A DNA stretch of 64,000 bases. Origin: an uncultured Clostridia bacterium (GTDB lineage: Bacteria; Bacillota; Clostridia; Oscillospirales; CAG-272). The DNA lies in contig CANRMP010000005.1 of NCBI GenBank assembly GCA_947631765.1, forward strand, positions 62,001 to 126,000. Reading direction: 5' to 3'. The notes under the pieces are model-generated. The model had not been told where the DNA came from. It saw only the letters and a list, made by a program, of their open reading frames with translations, and ran no database searches. The number at the start of each line of letters is the position of its first letter. Position 1 is the first letter of the stretch. Below, piece after piece: positions 43,264 to 52,236 of the stretch. Position numbers and translations under genes: made by a program.

Positions 43264-43602
43264 CTACTGTTTGTAATACGTATTTTGATTTATAACAATG
43301 CTGTCCTTGTTATATTCAAAGGGAAAAGTGTCCGTCGCGTCGTTGTAATACAAGATTATCTTGTCGTCTTCGATTTTGTAGCTGCCCGTATTTTCGGAGG
43401 TCTTTACTCCGAGCATATAAACCGTGCAGACGACCTCTCCGTCCTTTGAAAATTCATATCTTACAAAGGAACCGATACCCGACTCGGTTTCGTATGTGCC
43501 TTCAAGGAAGGTGCCGCTCTTGGAGCATGAGGCAAAAAGACAGATTGCAGCAAAGAGAGCCGCCGCCAATATCGGTATAAGGCGCAAAGATTTTTTTAAC
43601 AT
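43264..43602 (-). CDS. Small lipoprotein, function unknown
   Basis: The 112-residue protein has a lipoprotein signal (AICLFASC) and one beta-rich domain (GTYETESGIGSFVRYEFSKDGEVVCTVY ... GSYKIEDDKIILYYND). This pattern recurs in small clostridial lipoproteins that resemble lipocalin-like strands. AAGGAGAAA precedes the ATG. No neighbour suggests a role. Confidence 0.75.
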   Translation of the reverse strand: MLKKSLRLIPILAAALFAAICLFASCSKSGTFLEGTYETESGIGSFVRYEFSKDGEVVCTVYMLGVKTSENTGSYKIEDDKIILYYNDATDTFPFEYNKDSIVINQNTYYKQ

Positions 43603-43864
43603 TTTAATATTTCTCCTTTTTTTCGCCTTTTATAGCCGTTGCCGACTTGATTTTATCGTATTATAGCATATTTTTACTTGAAAATCAAGCGTGCATTTAT
43701 TCCTTGGGTTAAGAAGTCAAATTTGCTCACACTGGACTTTTGTCATATTTTAAAATCCTTTACAGGCATTTTTTCATATACTTTTTACCTTAAATAAGTT
43801 ATAATCATAGTAGATAACTCGGAATGGCACTTTGCGCCTCCGAAAATACGAAAGGTGAAAAGCT

Positions 43865-44647
43865 ATGAAAAAAATTATTGCCATGCTGCTCCTCGCTTGC
43901 CTTGTGCTCTCATTTGCCGCATGCGGAGGCGACAGCGGTACCACCACAACAACAGCAAAAACCGCAAAATCGAGCGTCGCTACAAGAGACCCCGGCCCGA
44001 TTGATACCAACCCCGACGACGAACAGATAACCGACTTGTACATTGTCTACGGCTCGGCTGTAATTGACGGAGTCAAGGGCGACGAATGGGATAACGCCGT
44101 CGGCGTTACCCTTGACAAGCCTGTAAAAGACAACGCCGCTGCGGACACTGTTGTCACCGCGTACGCTATGTGGGATACAAACGGTCTGTATTTTCTCTTT
44201 GATATAGTCGACTCCACCATCTCACAGCAGGCAGCTCCCGGCGACTATAACAGTGACGGAATTTATCTCTATATTTCCGAAACAATGGATTACTCCGCAA
44301 CCTCCATGGGTTCATATACCAACGGAAACTATCAGATGGCGTTTATCAACGACGACCTCTCGATGGTTCCGAGAAACGGAGACAAGGACCTTATTGCAGA
44401 CGAGGATTATCAGCTGGTGTTCAATCAGCATGAAGGCGGACTCACTATCGAGTTCCACTATATGCCAAAGCACGTTGAGCTTAAAGACGGCATCCAGATG
44501 TTTATGGACTTCCAGTACAACGACTGCGCGAACGGCTCACGTCTCGGCTGTATCAAATGGTTTGACGATGAAGACGGTAACGGTAATATGCAAGACTTCG
44601 GTTTTGTAACCCTTCTCAAAGAGGGCGAAACAGCTCCGGTTGAATAA
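43865..44647 (+). CDS. Lipoprotein with CBM9/DOMON-like domain
   Basis: The 260-residue protein has a lipoprotein signal (LSFAAC) and a Thr-rich linker. A single beta-sandwich follows: AVIDGVKGDEWDNAVGVTLDKP, TAYAMWDTNGLYFLFDIVDS and DGIYLYISETMDY. This pattern is that of carbohydrate-binding family 9-like modules found in xylanases and surface sugar-binding proteins. No catalytic domain is attached, so it likely binds sugars at the membrane surface. GAAAGGTG precedes the ATG and a strong terminator follows. Confidence 0.8.
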   Translation: MKKIIAMLLLACLVLSFAACGGDSGTTTTTAKTAKSSVATRDPGPIDTNPDDEQITDLYIVYGSAVIDGVKGDEWDNAVGVTLDKPVKDNAAADTVVTAYAMWDTNGLYFLFDIVDSTISQQAAPGDYNSDGIYLYISETMDYSATSMGSYTNGNYQMAFINDDLSMVPRNGDKDLIADEDYQLVFNQHEGGLTIEFHYMPKHVELKDGIQMFMDFQYNDCANGSRLGCIKWFDDEDGNGNMQDFGFVTLLKEGETAPVE

Positions 44648-44675
44648 GAGCGACATTTAAGTTAATTTAATAATT

Positions 44676-44720
44676 ATTGAGCCGCCGCAGAGCAAATTTT
44701 GCGGCGGCTCAATTTTTTTT
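44676..44720 (+). terminator. Terminator after CBM9-like gene
   Basis: ATTGAGCCGCCGCA (44676-44689) pairs with TGCGGCGGCTCAAT (44700-44713), followed by TTTTTTT. Confidence 0.9.
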
Positions 44721-44752
44721 GTTTAAAAATTCAGGTAGCCCCGCTTTGACGA

Positions 44753-44781
44753 TTGACAAATAAGCTTTAATGTGTTATTAT
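44753..44781 (+). promoter_or_regulatory. Promoter of corA
   Basis: TTGACA (44753-44758), 17-nt spacer, TATTAT (44776-44781), leaving a leader of about 180 nt before corA. Confidence 0.8.
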
Positions 44782-44844
44782 ATTAAAGGCGTGTGAGCGC
44801 CGGAATCTATCGGTTTAGTTTAAAAGAAAGGATCATCAAATTTT

Positions 44845-44910
44845 ATGGACCCTGCCCCCGGTATCGTTCGATTATCGAAATCAAATTCAAAAGAAAAACA
44901 AAACAGGTAG
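44845..44910 (+). CDS. Candidate leader peptide upstream of corA
   Basis: A 21-codon ORF (MDPAPGIVRLSKSNSKEKQNR) lies within the corA leader and was too short for the track. An AAAGGA element stands 12 nt upstream of the ATG. Five bases after its stop a CCCCGC/GCGGGG hairpin begins. The Asp-Pro-x-Pro start followed by basic residues recalls the Mg2+-sensing leader peptide of enterobacterial mgtA. Translation is not proven. Confidence 0.4.
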   Translation: MDPAPGIVRLSKSNSKEKQNR

Positions 44911-44914
44911 CTTT

Positions 44915-44935
44915 CCCCGCTTCTTTTTTGCGGGG
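44915..44935 (+). promoter_or_regulatory. Leader hairpin between uORF and corA
   Basis: CCCCGC (44915-44920) pairs with GCGGGG (44930-44935) around a T-rich loop. It lies between the leader ORF stop and the corA ribosome binding site, where alternative folding could control read-through or initiation. Confidence 0.5.
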
Positions 44936-44967
44936 TCTGATTGCCGCGCAGAAAGGAAGTATTGCAT

Positions 44968-45912
44968 ATGACAAAATTTTTTGTTTCCGAAGACGGAACG
45001 GTAAAGAGCGTCGACGCTCGTTGCCCCGGCTGTTGGATCTCAATGACAGCCCCAAACGATGATGAAATTAAGGCGGTCGCCGCAGACTGCGCCATTGAAC
45101 CCGACGCGCTGAAGGCGGCGCTCGATATTGACGAGCGCTCGCGTATCGAGGTCGATGACAATTACACAATGATTTTAACAAACATCCCCACCGTTGAAAC
45201 AGACAACGACAAGGAGCTTTACAGCACCATCCCTCTTGCGGTGATTATCACGCATGATACGGTAATAACGGTGTGCAGTGAAACAACGCCTCTTCTTCGC
45301 CCGTTCGAGGACGGAAAAATAAAGGATTTTCACACTCAGATGAAGTCTCGCTTCGTGCTTCAAATACTGTACCGCTCCGCCAGACTTTATCTTGAATATC
45401 TGCGTATTATCGACCGAAAGAGCGAGGAGGTCGAAAATAAGCTCCACCGCTCCACCAAAAACCACGAGCTTATCGAGCTGCTCAAGCTTGAAAAGAGCCT
45501 TGTATATTTCACCACCGCCCTTCGTTCAAACGAGTCGGTCATGGAAAAGCTTTTCAGAAGCGAAATAATAAAAAAATACCCCGAGGACTCCGAGCTGCTT
45601 GACGACGTGATTGTCGAGAACAAGCAGGCAATAGAAATGGCAAATATCTACAGTGGAATACTCAGCGGAACAATGGACGCCTTTGCCTCGGTCATTTCAA
45701 ATAACCTCAATATAGTAATGAAGGTGCTTGCGATTATCACAATTGTGCTTTCTATCCCGACCATGATATTCAGCGCCTACGGAATGAACGTCAATATTGC
45801 GGGCATGCCCTTTGCTCAAAGCCCCTACGGCTTTGCTATCATAATCGCCCTTTCACTGCTTATGAGCGCCCTTGTCATATTCCTATTTATCAAGCTTAAA
45901 ATGTTCAAATAA
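44968..45912 (+). CDS. corA: CorA-family divalent cation transporter
   Basis: The chosen ATG 44968 follows GAAAGGAAG and gives 314 residues. A cytoplasmic alpha/beta domain and long helices lead to two C-terminal membrane helices (LNIVMKVLAIITIVLSIPTMIFS, YGFAIIIALSLLMSALVIFLF). They flank the signature YGMN (AYGMNV). CorA pentamers import Mg2+, and some relatives move Co2+, Ni2+ or Zn2+. The usual acidic MPEL loop is replaced by NIAGMPF. Expression may be controlled by the leader described above. Confidence 0.93.
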   Translation: MTKFFVSEDGTVKSVDARCPGCWISMTAPNDDEIKAVAADCAIEPDALKAALDIDERSRIEVDDNYTMILTNIPTVETDNDKELYSTIPLAVIITHDTVITVCSETTPLLRPFEDGKIKDFHTQMKSRFVLQILYRSARLYLEYLRIIDRKSEEVENKLHRSTKNHELIELLKLEKSLVYFTTALRSNESVMEKLFRSEIIKKYPEDSELLDDVIVENKQAIEMANIYSGILSGTMDAFASVISNNLNIVMKVLAIITIVLSIPTMIFSAYGMNVNIAGMPFAQSPYGFAIIIALSLLMSALVIFLFIKLKMFK

Positions 45913-45920
45913 TAAATATA

Positions 45921-45971
45921 ATCACTCGCACCAAAAAGGCGGTATGCCACATGTGTTGCGAGTGATTTTTG
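45921..45971 (+). terminator. Terminator after corA
   Basis: ATCACTCGCA (45921-45930) pairs with TGCGAGTGAT (45957-45966), with a long loop, followed by TTTTT. Confidence 0.65.
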
Positions 45972-46087
45972 CGTTTCGTACACTAAAGTGCGCATTTGTG
46001 CTCAAAATGCGCGCTTTTGCTTTGCAGAATGACCGTTGCAGACTGCTATACGGTACTCCGTGTATTCCCTTTTCTATCGGCAATCCC

Positions 46088-46140
46088 CGAGGGAGGGTTC
46101 TCTCTTATGAAGCCTTCTCTCGGGGATTTTTCATTATGCT
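46088..46140. terminator. Hairpin near end of SGNH lipoprotein gene
   Basis: ATCCCCGAGGGA pairs imperfectly with TCTCTCGGGGAT, followed by TTTTT on the plus strand. Between convergent genes; it blocks plus-strand read-through into the SGNH gene. Confidence 0.45.
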
Positions 46141-46144
46141 GTTT

Positions 46145-47329
46145 TTATTTTTGGCGAACCTCTTCGATGACCTCTTCAAGCATTCTGCCCATTTCCTCAC
46201 CGATTATTGCGTATCCCTCGTTGTCGGGGTGCAGACCGTCGCCGAATCTTGCAACAGTCACTTCATTTTTGGTGAAGGTGTACATGTCGTAAAAGCCCAT
46301 GTCGTACCCCTTTGCCGAAAGGGCGGGTACAAGGGCGGCTTGAAGCTCTCTCACGTGCTCGCTTCCGAAGTTTTCGTTGCCGTTGTATACGGGACAGTTC
46401 ATTATTATGAACTTGATTTTTTCATTCTTTTTGTACATATTTTCGACGATCTGCGTGCATCCCTCGTTAAATGACTGGTCGTCGATCGCGTTCCAGCTTC
46501 TGTCTCTGTTTGAGTCGTTGGTGCCGAGCATTATGAGGGCGATATCAACGTTTTGGGCGTTTCTTATCGCGTTTTGATACTCTCTTGTTTTGTTGTAGGC
46601 GTCGTTAAGGTCGCCCCTCATGGTCTTTCCGCTGTTGCCGTAGTTTATGACGTAGCAGTCCTGCCACAGCACTCTCGAAAGCACGGAGGGCCAGGAAAGA
46701 AGCGTATTGTCCGAGGCGCCGACTCCGTATGTAATGCTGTCGCCTATACATGCAATGGTCGTAAGGCGGTGGGTTCCGTTAAGGGTGAAGCCCTCCTCAA
46801 AGTCAACGTTGGAATTTTCGGCGGCGCGCGCCTCAAGCTCTTCAAAAAGATAGTCAAGAGCGTGATACGTGTTGCCCACAGCGCCTCCGTTTATCGACAT
46901 ATTTCCGCCCGATACTTCGATTTCGTAACGATAAACCTTAACGTCGCTGTGTTTATTGCTGAGCTCCCGTCCGGTGTTTCCGATAAGTATTTCATGCTCT
47001 GTCGCCTCGGCGCGGTTTGAAACAACCTCGGGTGTGACTCCTATATATGAGTTTATCCTTGCGGCAAGCTCATTTGCAATAATTTTGTTGAAATTGTACT
47101 CGGTTTTAATAACGCCCGAGTTTGCAAGGCGCAATACGCTGTTTTCAGGCACGGCATATACTATCTTATATTCCGAAATGTCAACACCCGCTATTTTAAT
47201 TGAATCGACCTTTACGCCCTCTTCACTCTCGCCTCCCTCATTGGCGGGAGCCTTTGAGCAGGAAAAAAGCATGGTGACGGCGATAGTTAAAATCAGAAGG
47301 AAGCTGAGTATTCTTGTCGCGTTTTTCAT
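46145..47329 (-). CDS. SGNH/GDSL hydrolase lipoprotein
   Basis: The 394-residue lipoprotein (signal ending MLFSC) has an N-terminal alpha/beta region of about 170 residues (ANELAARINSYIGVTPEV ... HEILIGNTGRE) of a type found in clostridial carbohydrate-active proteins. An SGNH hydrolase domain follows: CIGDSITYGVGAS, NYGNSGKT, IMLGTNDSN and DGLHPDNEGY. All catalytic blocks are intact. It likely de-esterifies a polysaccharide at the cell surface. AAGGAGAG precedes the ATG. Confidence 0.9.
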   Translation of the reverse strand: MKNATRILSFLLILTIAVTMLFSCSKAPANEGGESEEGVKVDSIKIAGVDISEYKIVYAVPENSVLRLANSGVIKTEYNFNKIIANELAARINSYIGVTPEVVSNRAEATEHEILIGNTGRELSNKHSDVKVYRYEIEVSGGNMSINGGAVGNTYHALDYLFEELEARAAENSNVDFEEGFTLNGTHRLTTIACIGDSITYGVGASDNTLLSWPSVLSRVLWQDCYVINYGNSGKTMRGDLNDAYNKTREYQNAIRNAQNVDIALIMLGTNDSNRDRSWNAIDDQSFNEGCTQIVENMYKKNEKIKFIIMNCPVYNGNENFGSEHVRELQAALVPALSAKGYDMGFYDMYTFTKNEVTVARFGDGLHPDNEGYAIIGEEMGRMLEEVIEEVRQK

Positions 47330-47498
47330 AGTCGGTTACTCTCCTTATCTTAAAAGAAAAAATAGTCAAATGTCTTTTTAGTCTTTTTATCATTATAGCA
47401 AATATAGGAGCCTTTGTAAAAAAGCAAAAAAGCATTTTGCGCTAATGGGCGCGGCATTTTTTATACCGATTTACCGCCTTGCGGCGCGGCTGTGCTTC

Positions 47499-47717
47499 TC
47501 ACTCTTTTCGCTGTCTGTAAACGTATATTATCGACTCGATTATCACCAAAAAACACCAAGCAAAGAGCATACCCTTTGTTATATTGTTATTTATAAACGC
47601 CATCGCGCGATTGAATTGGTCTGTCACAAGGAGCGTTAAGAAAACAAGCCCCATGGAAATATTTATATGCGGAAGTATCGCAAAAAGCAAATCGCCGATT
47701 TTTTTAAGTATTTTCAA
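47499..47717 (-). CDS. Small two-helix membrane protein
   Basis: I start at TTG 47717, which overlaps the upstream stop (TTGA) and lies 8 nt after GGGGAGG; the track's ATG 47741 lies inside the previous gene. The 72 residues contain two hydrophobic segments (ISMGLVFLTLLVT, GMLFAWCFLVIIESIIYV). It is translationally coupled to the phosphodiester glycosidase gene. No family recognised. Confidence 0.65.
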   Translation of the reverse strand: MKILKKIGDLLFAILPHINISMGLVFLTLLVTDQFNRAMAFINNNITKGMLFAWCFLVIIESIIYVYRQRKE

Positions 47718-49363
47718 GAAGAAGATACCTCCCCTATACAAATAATATCATAAAGCTTTCTTTGAGCGTCGCCCCTGTCCTCATCAACGCGAATCTCCGA
47801 ATCTTGGAAGAACGACTGAGCGCTGTCTCCGCCGTCCATGTTGTAAGCGGCAACGCTTCCGAACTCCTCGTGAAGTCTTGCAAGCTGTACCATTCTTACG
47901 CCCTGCGAATCGTCGCTTCGTCCGTCCACCACAATAAAGTTGTAATGCCCGGGCTCGTAATAGCCCATAGACGCACGCGGATGCCTTTGGTCGACAACGT
48001 TGTGGTCAAACGAAGCATTGCTGTACTTTTCTATTGCCTCTCCGTTGCCGTCAATAAGCGCGGGACCGAAATTCCATATCTGATAAGGGTGCTTAGCCTT
48101 AATGGCTTCCCTGTCATATTCCTGCGGGGTGACAGTTTCCATTGTGCCGTCATAATAGAGAATACATGCGTCGCTCTCGATACTCTCGGGCATTCTGATA
48201 TCCTTGCCGTTTCTGTTGCAGACAAGGCAGTGATTTTTATTTCCCATGTAGTCGCCGTTCATTGCGGCAATAACCTCGTCTCCTGTTAACTTTTCAGCGT
48301 CGGATATCAGCTTTTCGGTGTCCTTACGGCTTGAGGTTGTGTATGAGGTGAAGAGATTTTCAATATTGCGCACGTAAATATCGTATACGTAGTACTGAAC
48401 ATAATAGGTCTTGTTTGTACCTTCATAATACAGGTCGGTGTTGACCTCAAGTATGGATATAAATATATCGTGGCTTCGGTAAAGCGCGATAAATTTTCCG
48501 TCCTCATGGTCCTTTAGAGTAATGCCGTTATTTGCGGCGTATTCTCTTATTTCGCTGTCGTTTGTAAAGGTCAGTCTGTCGGAGCCTTCAATAAACATTT
48601 CGGGAAATGAGGCGCCAAAATCGCCCATATCGACGATAACAATGCCGCACATCGTGCACTTTCCGTCGCTTCCGACAATGTGGTCGATCACTGGCAAATA
48701 GTCGTCTTTTTTCTCGGTCTTGCAGACGCTGCACTCGTATAAGGTATACCCTTCCTCCTCACAGGTGGGTGAAACGGTCTGCTTTTTTACGTATTGGTGC
48801 TCGGCAAGCGGCGTTTCGCTTCCGTACCCCACAATCTCCTTGCAATCAAGGCAGTACCAATCGCCCGAATAGCCAGGCTCGGTGCAAGTCGTCTCTCTTT
48901 TGTTTATAAGCGTGAGATTTTCATGCTGTTTTGAAGGTATTTCACTACCTTTAGTTATAAGCTCGCCGCAGTCGTTGCAATAAAGGTCGCCGGTATAGCC
49001 CTTTTCCTCGTACGTTGCCTCATATGCTCCGCGCAGCTCGGTATTTTGATGTCCTGTGGGAGGCGTGCGGTCTTCTATTTTCTCCGCGCCGCACTTACAT
49101 ATGTATCTTGTATAGCCGCTCTCGGTGCAGCTTGGAGCGACTGTTCTGTCAAATACCCATTCATGAGTTACATGACCGATGTTTTCACCGTTCTTTTCAA
49201 AATTCAGCTGCATTTGGTCGTCATCTGCGTACTTGCCGAGTCCCCAAAGCATTCTGACGTGATGAAAATAACTGAATGTGCAGAGTATTATACCACTTAA
49301 CAGTATATCCGCTATAACAAGAACAAACCATGGATATTTTTTCTTTTTTTCTGTGGGATCCAT
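47714..49363 (-). CDS. Membrane-anchored phosphodiester glycosidase (NAGPA family) with Cys-pair repeats
   Basis: The 549-residue protein has an N-terminal membrane anchor (about 10-33). Four ZnR-like repeats follow (about 75-260), each with a GYT/GYS turn and a Cys-x-x-Cys pair (YICKCG, LYCNDCG, WYCLDCK, YECSVCK), plus GKCTMCG. The C-terminal NAGPA domain shows MNGDYMG, WNFGPALIDGNGE, HPRASMGY, FIVVDGR and YNMDGGDSA. The bacterial family cleaves phosphodiester-linked sugars, for example in teichoic acids or exopolysaccharides. The catalytic part would lie outside the cell. Confidence 0.87.
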   Translation of the reverse strand: MDPTEKKKKYPWFVLVIADILLSGIILCTFSYFHHVRMLWGLGKYADDDQMQLNFEKNGENIGHVTHEWVFDRTVAPSCTESGYTRYICKCGAEKIEDRTPPTGHQNTELRGAYEATYEEKGYTGDLYCNDCGELITKGSEIPSKQHENLTLINKRETTCTEPGYSGDWYCLDCKEIVGYGSETPLAEHQYVKKQTVSPTCEEEGYTLYECSVCKTEKKDDYLPVIDHIVGSDGKCTMCGIVIVDMGDFGASFPEMFIEGSDRLTFTNDSEIREYAANNGITLKDHEDGKFIALYRSHDIFISILEVNTDLYYEGTNKTYYVQYYVYDIYVRNIENLFTSYTTSSRKDTEKLISDAEKLTGDEVIAAMNGDYMGNKNHCLVCNRNGKDIRMPESIESDACILYYDGTMETVTPQEYDREAIKAKHPYQIWNFGPALIDGNGEAIEKYSNASFDHNVVDQRHPRASMGYYEPGHYNFIVVDGRSDDSQGVRMVQLARLHEEFGSVAAYNMDGGDSAQSFFQDSEIRVDEDRGDAQRKLYDIICIGEVSSS

Positions 49364-49479
49364 ATTTAGTGCCTCTGAAAACTGTCTTACCTTGCGGTAT
49401 AGCGAAATTATAGCATTATATTTATCGCATTTTAATTAAATTTAGTAAAAAATTTGTTAAATGTATTGTTTTCGGACAG

Positions 49480-50769
49480 TCAAAGGCTGTACATTTCACT
49501 AATGTCGGTTATGCCCTCCAAAACGTATTCGCGGCACACCTTTGTAAGCTCGGTCATACCGTTGTTTACGGCAATCTCGCGTATTTCGGCGCTTCTCTTG
49601 CCGCCTACAATCGCTTTTCTTATATCTTCATCCAGATACATTATTTCGTGTACCGCTATTCTGCCGTAATAGCCCGAATTGTCGCAGTACTCACAGCCCT
49701 TAGGCTTGTAAATAATGCGTGAAAGGTTATCGGCGCTGTCAATACCCAGCGCCGCCGCTTCCCGCTCGCCTATTTGCACTCTTTCCTTGCATTTGGGACA
49801 CAGACGCTTGACAAGCCTTTGAGATATTACCGATATCAGCGAGTCAGCCACAAGATAAGGCTTGACGCCCATATCCAAAAGTCTTGTTATCGCGCCGGGC
49901 GCGTCGTTTGTATGCAGAGTACTGAAAACAAGATGCCCGGTAATGGCAGCCCTTGCCGCCATCGTGGCAGTCTCCTCATCTCTTATTTCGCCGATCATTA
50001 TAACGTTGGGATCTTGGCGCAGAATGGCTCGCAGCGCCGTTGCAAAGGTGAAATCTATCTTGGGGTTTATCTGCGCCTGATTTATTCCTTCTATAATGTA
50101 TTCAACGGGGTCCTCGACAGTGACGGTATTTATGCTGCTGCGGTTTATCTCGCTTAAAAACGAATAAAGAGTCGTTGACTTGCCGCAACCGGTAGGTCCG
50201 GTAAGCAGTACCATGCCGTTATGCGCGGATAAAATTTTGTCGACTATGGCGTTGTTCTTTTTGTTAAAGCCTATCTCGTTTCGGTGCATTTTCAGGGTGT
50301 TTTTATTCAAAATCCTTGCGACTATCTTCTCTCCGTGCACTGTCGGAAAGGTAGATATTCTGATATCGTATTCTGTTTCCCCGACGCCTGCGTTCATATG
50401 ACCGTCCTGAGGTATGCGCTTTTCGGCAATGTCCATTTGCGACATTATCTTAATTCTCGAAACAAGCTCCGCATGAGTGGAAGGCGGCAGAAAGCGCGCC
50501 TCTCTGAGGTCTCCGTCTATTCTGTATCTTACAATTACCGCGTTTTTTGAGGGCTCAATGTGTATGTCATCCGCTCTTTGCTTTATAGCTTCACTGATTA
50601 TATCGTCAACAATCCTTACTATCGGAGAATTATATATTTCATTATCCGAAGCGCTTGCCGCATCCTTTTTGACCTTTTTGCCGTCTTTTCCCTCGCTCTT
50701 ATCAAAAGCTTCGGCATCACTGTCGGCAACGTCCTCGGGTATCGACTCCTTATACCTTAAAAAGCCCAA
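49480..50769 (-). CDS. gspE: GspE/PulE/PilB-type secretion ATPase, short form
   Basis: The 429-residue protein begins at a TTG after AGAGGG. The ATPase core is complete: PIVRIVDDIISEAIKQRADDIHIEP, Walker A GPTGCGKSTT, Asp box and Walker B (DPNVIMIGEIRDEETA), HLVFSTLHTNDA, and the tetracysteine zinc site CPKCK ... CEYCDNSG. Compared with typical GspE/PilB it lacks the N-terminal MshEN domain; only about 45 acidic residues precede the core. It powers pilus or pseudopilus assembly. It follows the GspF-like gene. Confidence 0.92.
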   Translation of the reverse strand: MGFLRYKESIPEDVADSDAEAFDKSEGKDGKKVKKDAASASDNEIYNSPIVRIVDDIISEAIKQRADDIHIEPSKNAVIVRYRIDGDLREARFLPPSTHAELVSRIKIMSQMDIAEKRIPQDGHMNAGVGETEYDIRISTFPTVHGEKIVARILNKNTLKMHRNEIGFNKKNNAIVDKILSAHNGMVLLTGPTGCGKSTTLYSFLSEINRSSINTVTVEDPVEYIIEGINQAQINPKIDFTFATALRAILRQDPNVIMIGEIRDEETATMAARAAITGHLVFSTLHTNDAPGAITRLLDMGVKPYLVADSLISVISQRLVKRLCPKCKERVQIGEREAAALGIDSADNLSRIIYKPKGCEYCDNSGYYGRIAVHEIMYLDEDIRKAIVGGKRSAEIREIAVNNGMTELTKVCREYVLEGITDISEMYSL

Positions 50770-50812
50770 AATGCGCCCTCTCTTTCATAACAATAAAGCT
50801 TCATTGCCGTTT

Positions 50813-52045
50813 TTACATACTGCCCATAATTCCTACTATCGGCATATAAACCGCAACAAAGACCAGCGCGACAAATGAACCGATAATAACAAACAGGACA
50901 GGCTGTAATAAAGACAAAAAGCGTTCTACTTTGTTTTCTATCTCAGAATCGAGAAAATCGCAGACAGTTAAAAGCGATACGTCAATATTGCCGCTTTTCT
51001 CGCCGACCGAAAGCATCTGAATAAGCACTTTCGGAAAGAGCTTTGTGTTCTTTAAAGCCGTATACATGCTCTCTCCGCTCTCAAGCTCTCTTGAAGCCCT
51101 GCGTATCTTTTTCTCCGCGTATTTGTTGCAGGTAAGCGGCGCCACAATATCAAAAGCGTCAAGTATTTCGTTACCGCTTTTAAGCAAAATTCCCATTCCT
51201 CTTGCAAAGCGAAGCGCTATTACGCTTTGAAGAATATTTCCGACAAACGGAAGCTTTATACTTATCATATCAATATAATAGCGCGCCTTAGGAGTGTGCC
51301 AAAGAATATAAAAAATAAGTATCAAAGCCGCCAAGACGGCAATGATAATTAAAGCGTTTTGCCTTATTAAGCGGCATATTTCAAAAATAAGAAGGGTCAC
51401 AAACGGAGGGTCTGTTATTCCCATTTGACTAAACGATTCTTCAAACACGGGAACCACAAATACGACCATAATCGAAAAAAGCGCCGCCATAAAGCAAAGC
51501 AAGAAGATAGGATATGTAACGGCAAGGGCAAGCTTTTTTCGGTGCTTTTGGTCATGCTCATAATAAAGTGCCGCGTCGGAAAGCACCTCTGCAAGTACTC
51601 CGCCGGCAACGCCCGCTCTTACCATGCCGACAAAATAAGTCGGGAAAACCTTCGGATGCCTTGAAAACGCATCCGCAAGGTCAACTCCCTTCAGAACGTC
51701 GGAATATACCTTGTAAATCGCATTTTTTAACGCCTTTGAGCAGGGCTGTTCGCCAAGCGTCACAAGACATGCGGGTATGGGAACGCTCGCTTTTGTCATA
51801 ACCGCAAACTGCCTGCAAAAGAGCGCAAATTCACGGCTGCTGACCAAAGCCGCCCCGAATTTTTTTCGTTTTTTCGGATTTTTCGGATTTTTCGGACTTT
51901 GCAGATTTTGCAGATTTTGCCGATTCAGAGAGTAAGAACTATCAAGCAGAAAGTCTTTTTCCGAATCTTTCTCATATTTCGCCGTTGTCTTATCACGCGC
52001 CATTTCGTGTCTTAAACCCCGCGCCGCGTCTTTGATTTTTTTCAT
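50813..52045 (-). CDS. gspF: GspF/PilC-type inner-membrane platform protein
   Basis: The 410-residue protein has the duplicated T2SSF domain (FALFCRQFAVMTKASVPIPACLVTL and LRFARGMGILLKSGNEILDAF) with membrane helices at about 170-200, 220-250 and near the C-terminus. Its first 65 residues are charged and include a QNLQNLQSPKNPKNPK repeat from a 9-nt tandem array. It is the platform partner of the ATPase encoded 43 nt downstream. No prepilin, peptidase or pilotin gene is in the window. Confidence 0.92.
   Translation of the reverse strand: MKKIKDAARGLRHEMARDKTTAKYEKDSEKDFLLDSSYSLNRQNLQNLQSPKNPKNPKKRKKFGAALVSSREFALFCRQFAVMTKASVPIPACLVTLGEQPCSKALKNAIYKVYSDVLKGVDLADAFSRHPKVFPTYFVGMVRAGVAGGVLAEVLSDAALYYEHDQKHRKKLALAVTYPIFLLCFMAALFSIMVVFVVPVFEESFSQMGITDPPFVTLLIFEICRLIRQNALIIIAVLAALILIFYILWHTPKARYYIDMISIKLPFVGNILQSVIALRFARGMGILLKSGNEILDAFDIVAPLTCNKYAEKKIRRASRELESGESMYTALKNTKLFPKVLIQMLSVGEKSGNIDVSLLTVCDFLDSEIENKVERFLSLLQPVLFVIIGSFVALVFVAVYMPIVGIMGSM
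51873..51926 (-). repeat. Six-unit 9-nt tandem repeat inside gspF-like gene
   Basis: Units on the plus strand are TTCGGATTT (two), TTCGGACTT, TGCAGATTT (two) and TGCCGATTC. They encode tripeptides QNL/QSP/KNP in frame, so copy-number changes keep the frame. Confidence 0.85.
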
Positions 52046-52236
52046 AAGATAACATATCTTTACCCGACAAGACCCTCGGCAAAAGCTTTTCTCCCTCTAT
52101 GATTTTCCGTAAAATCTATTATAATATAAAATTCGATAAAATGCAACGTTTTTTGAGCATGTTTTTTGAATTTTATTGTAAAGTTACAATTGATGTGAAA
52201 CTTAAAATAAAAATTATAAAATTCGGTCGGTGCAGC

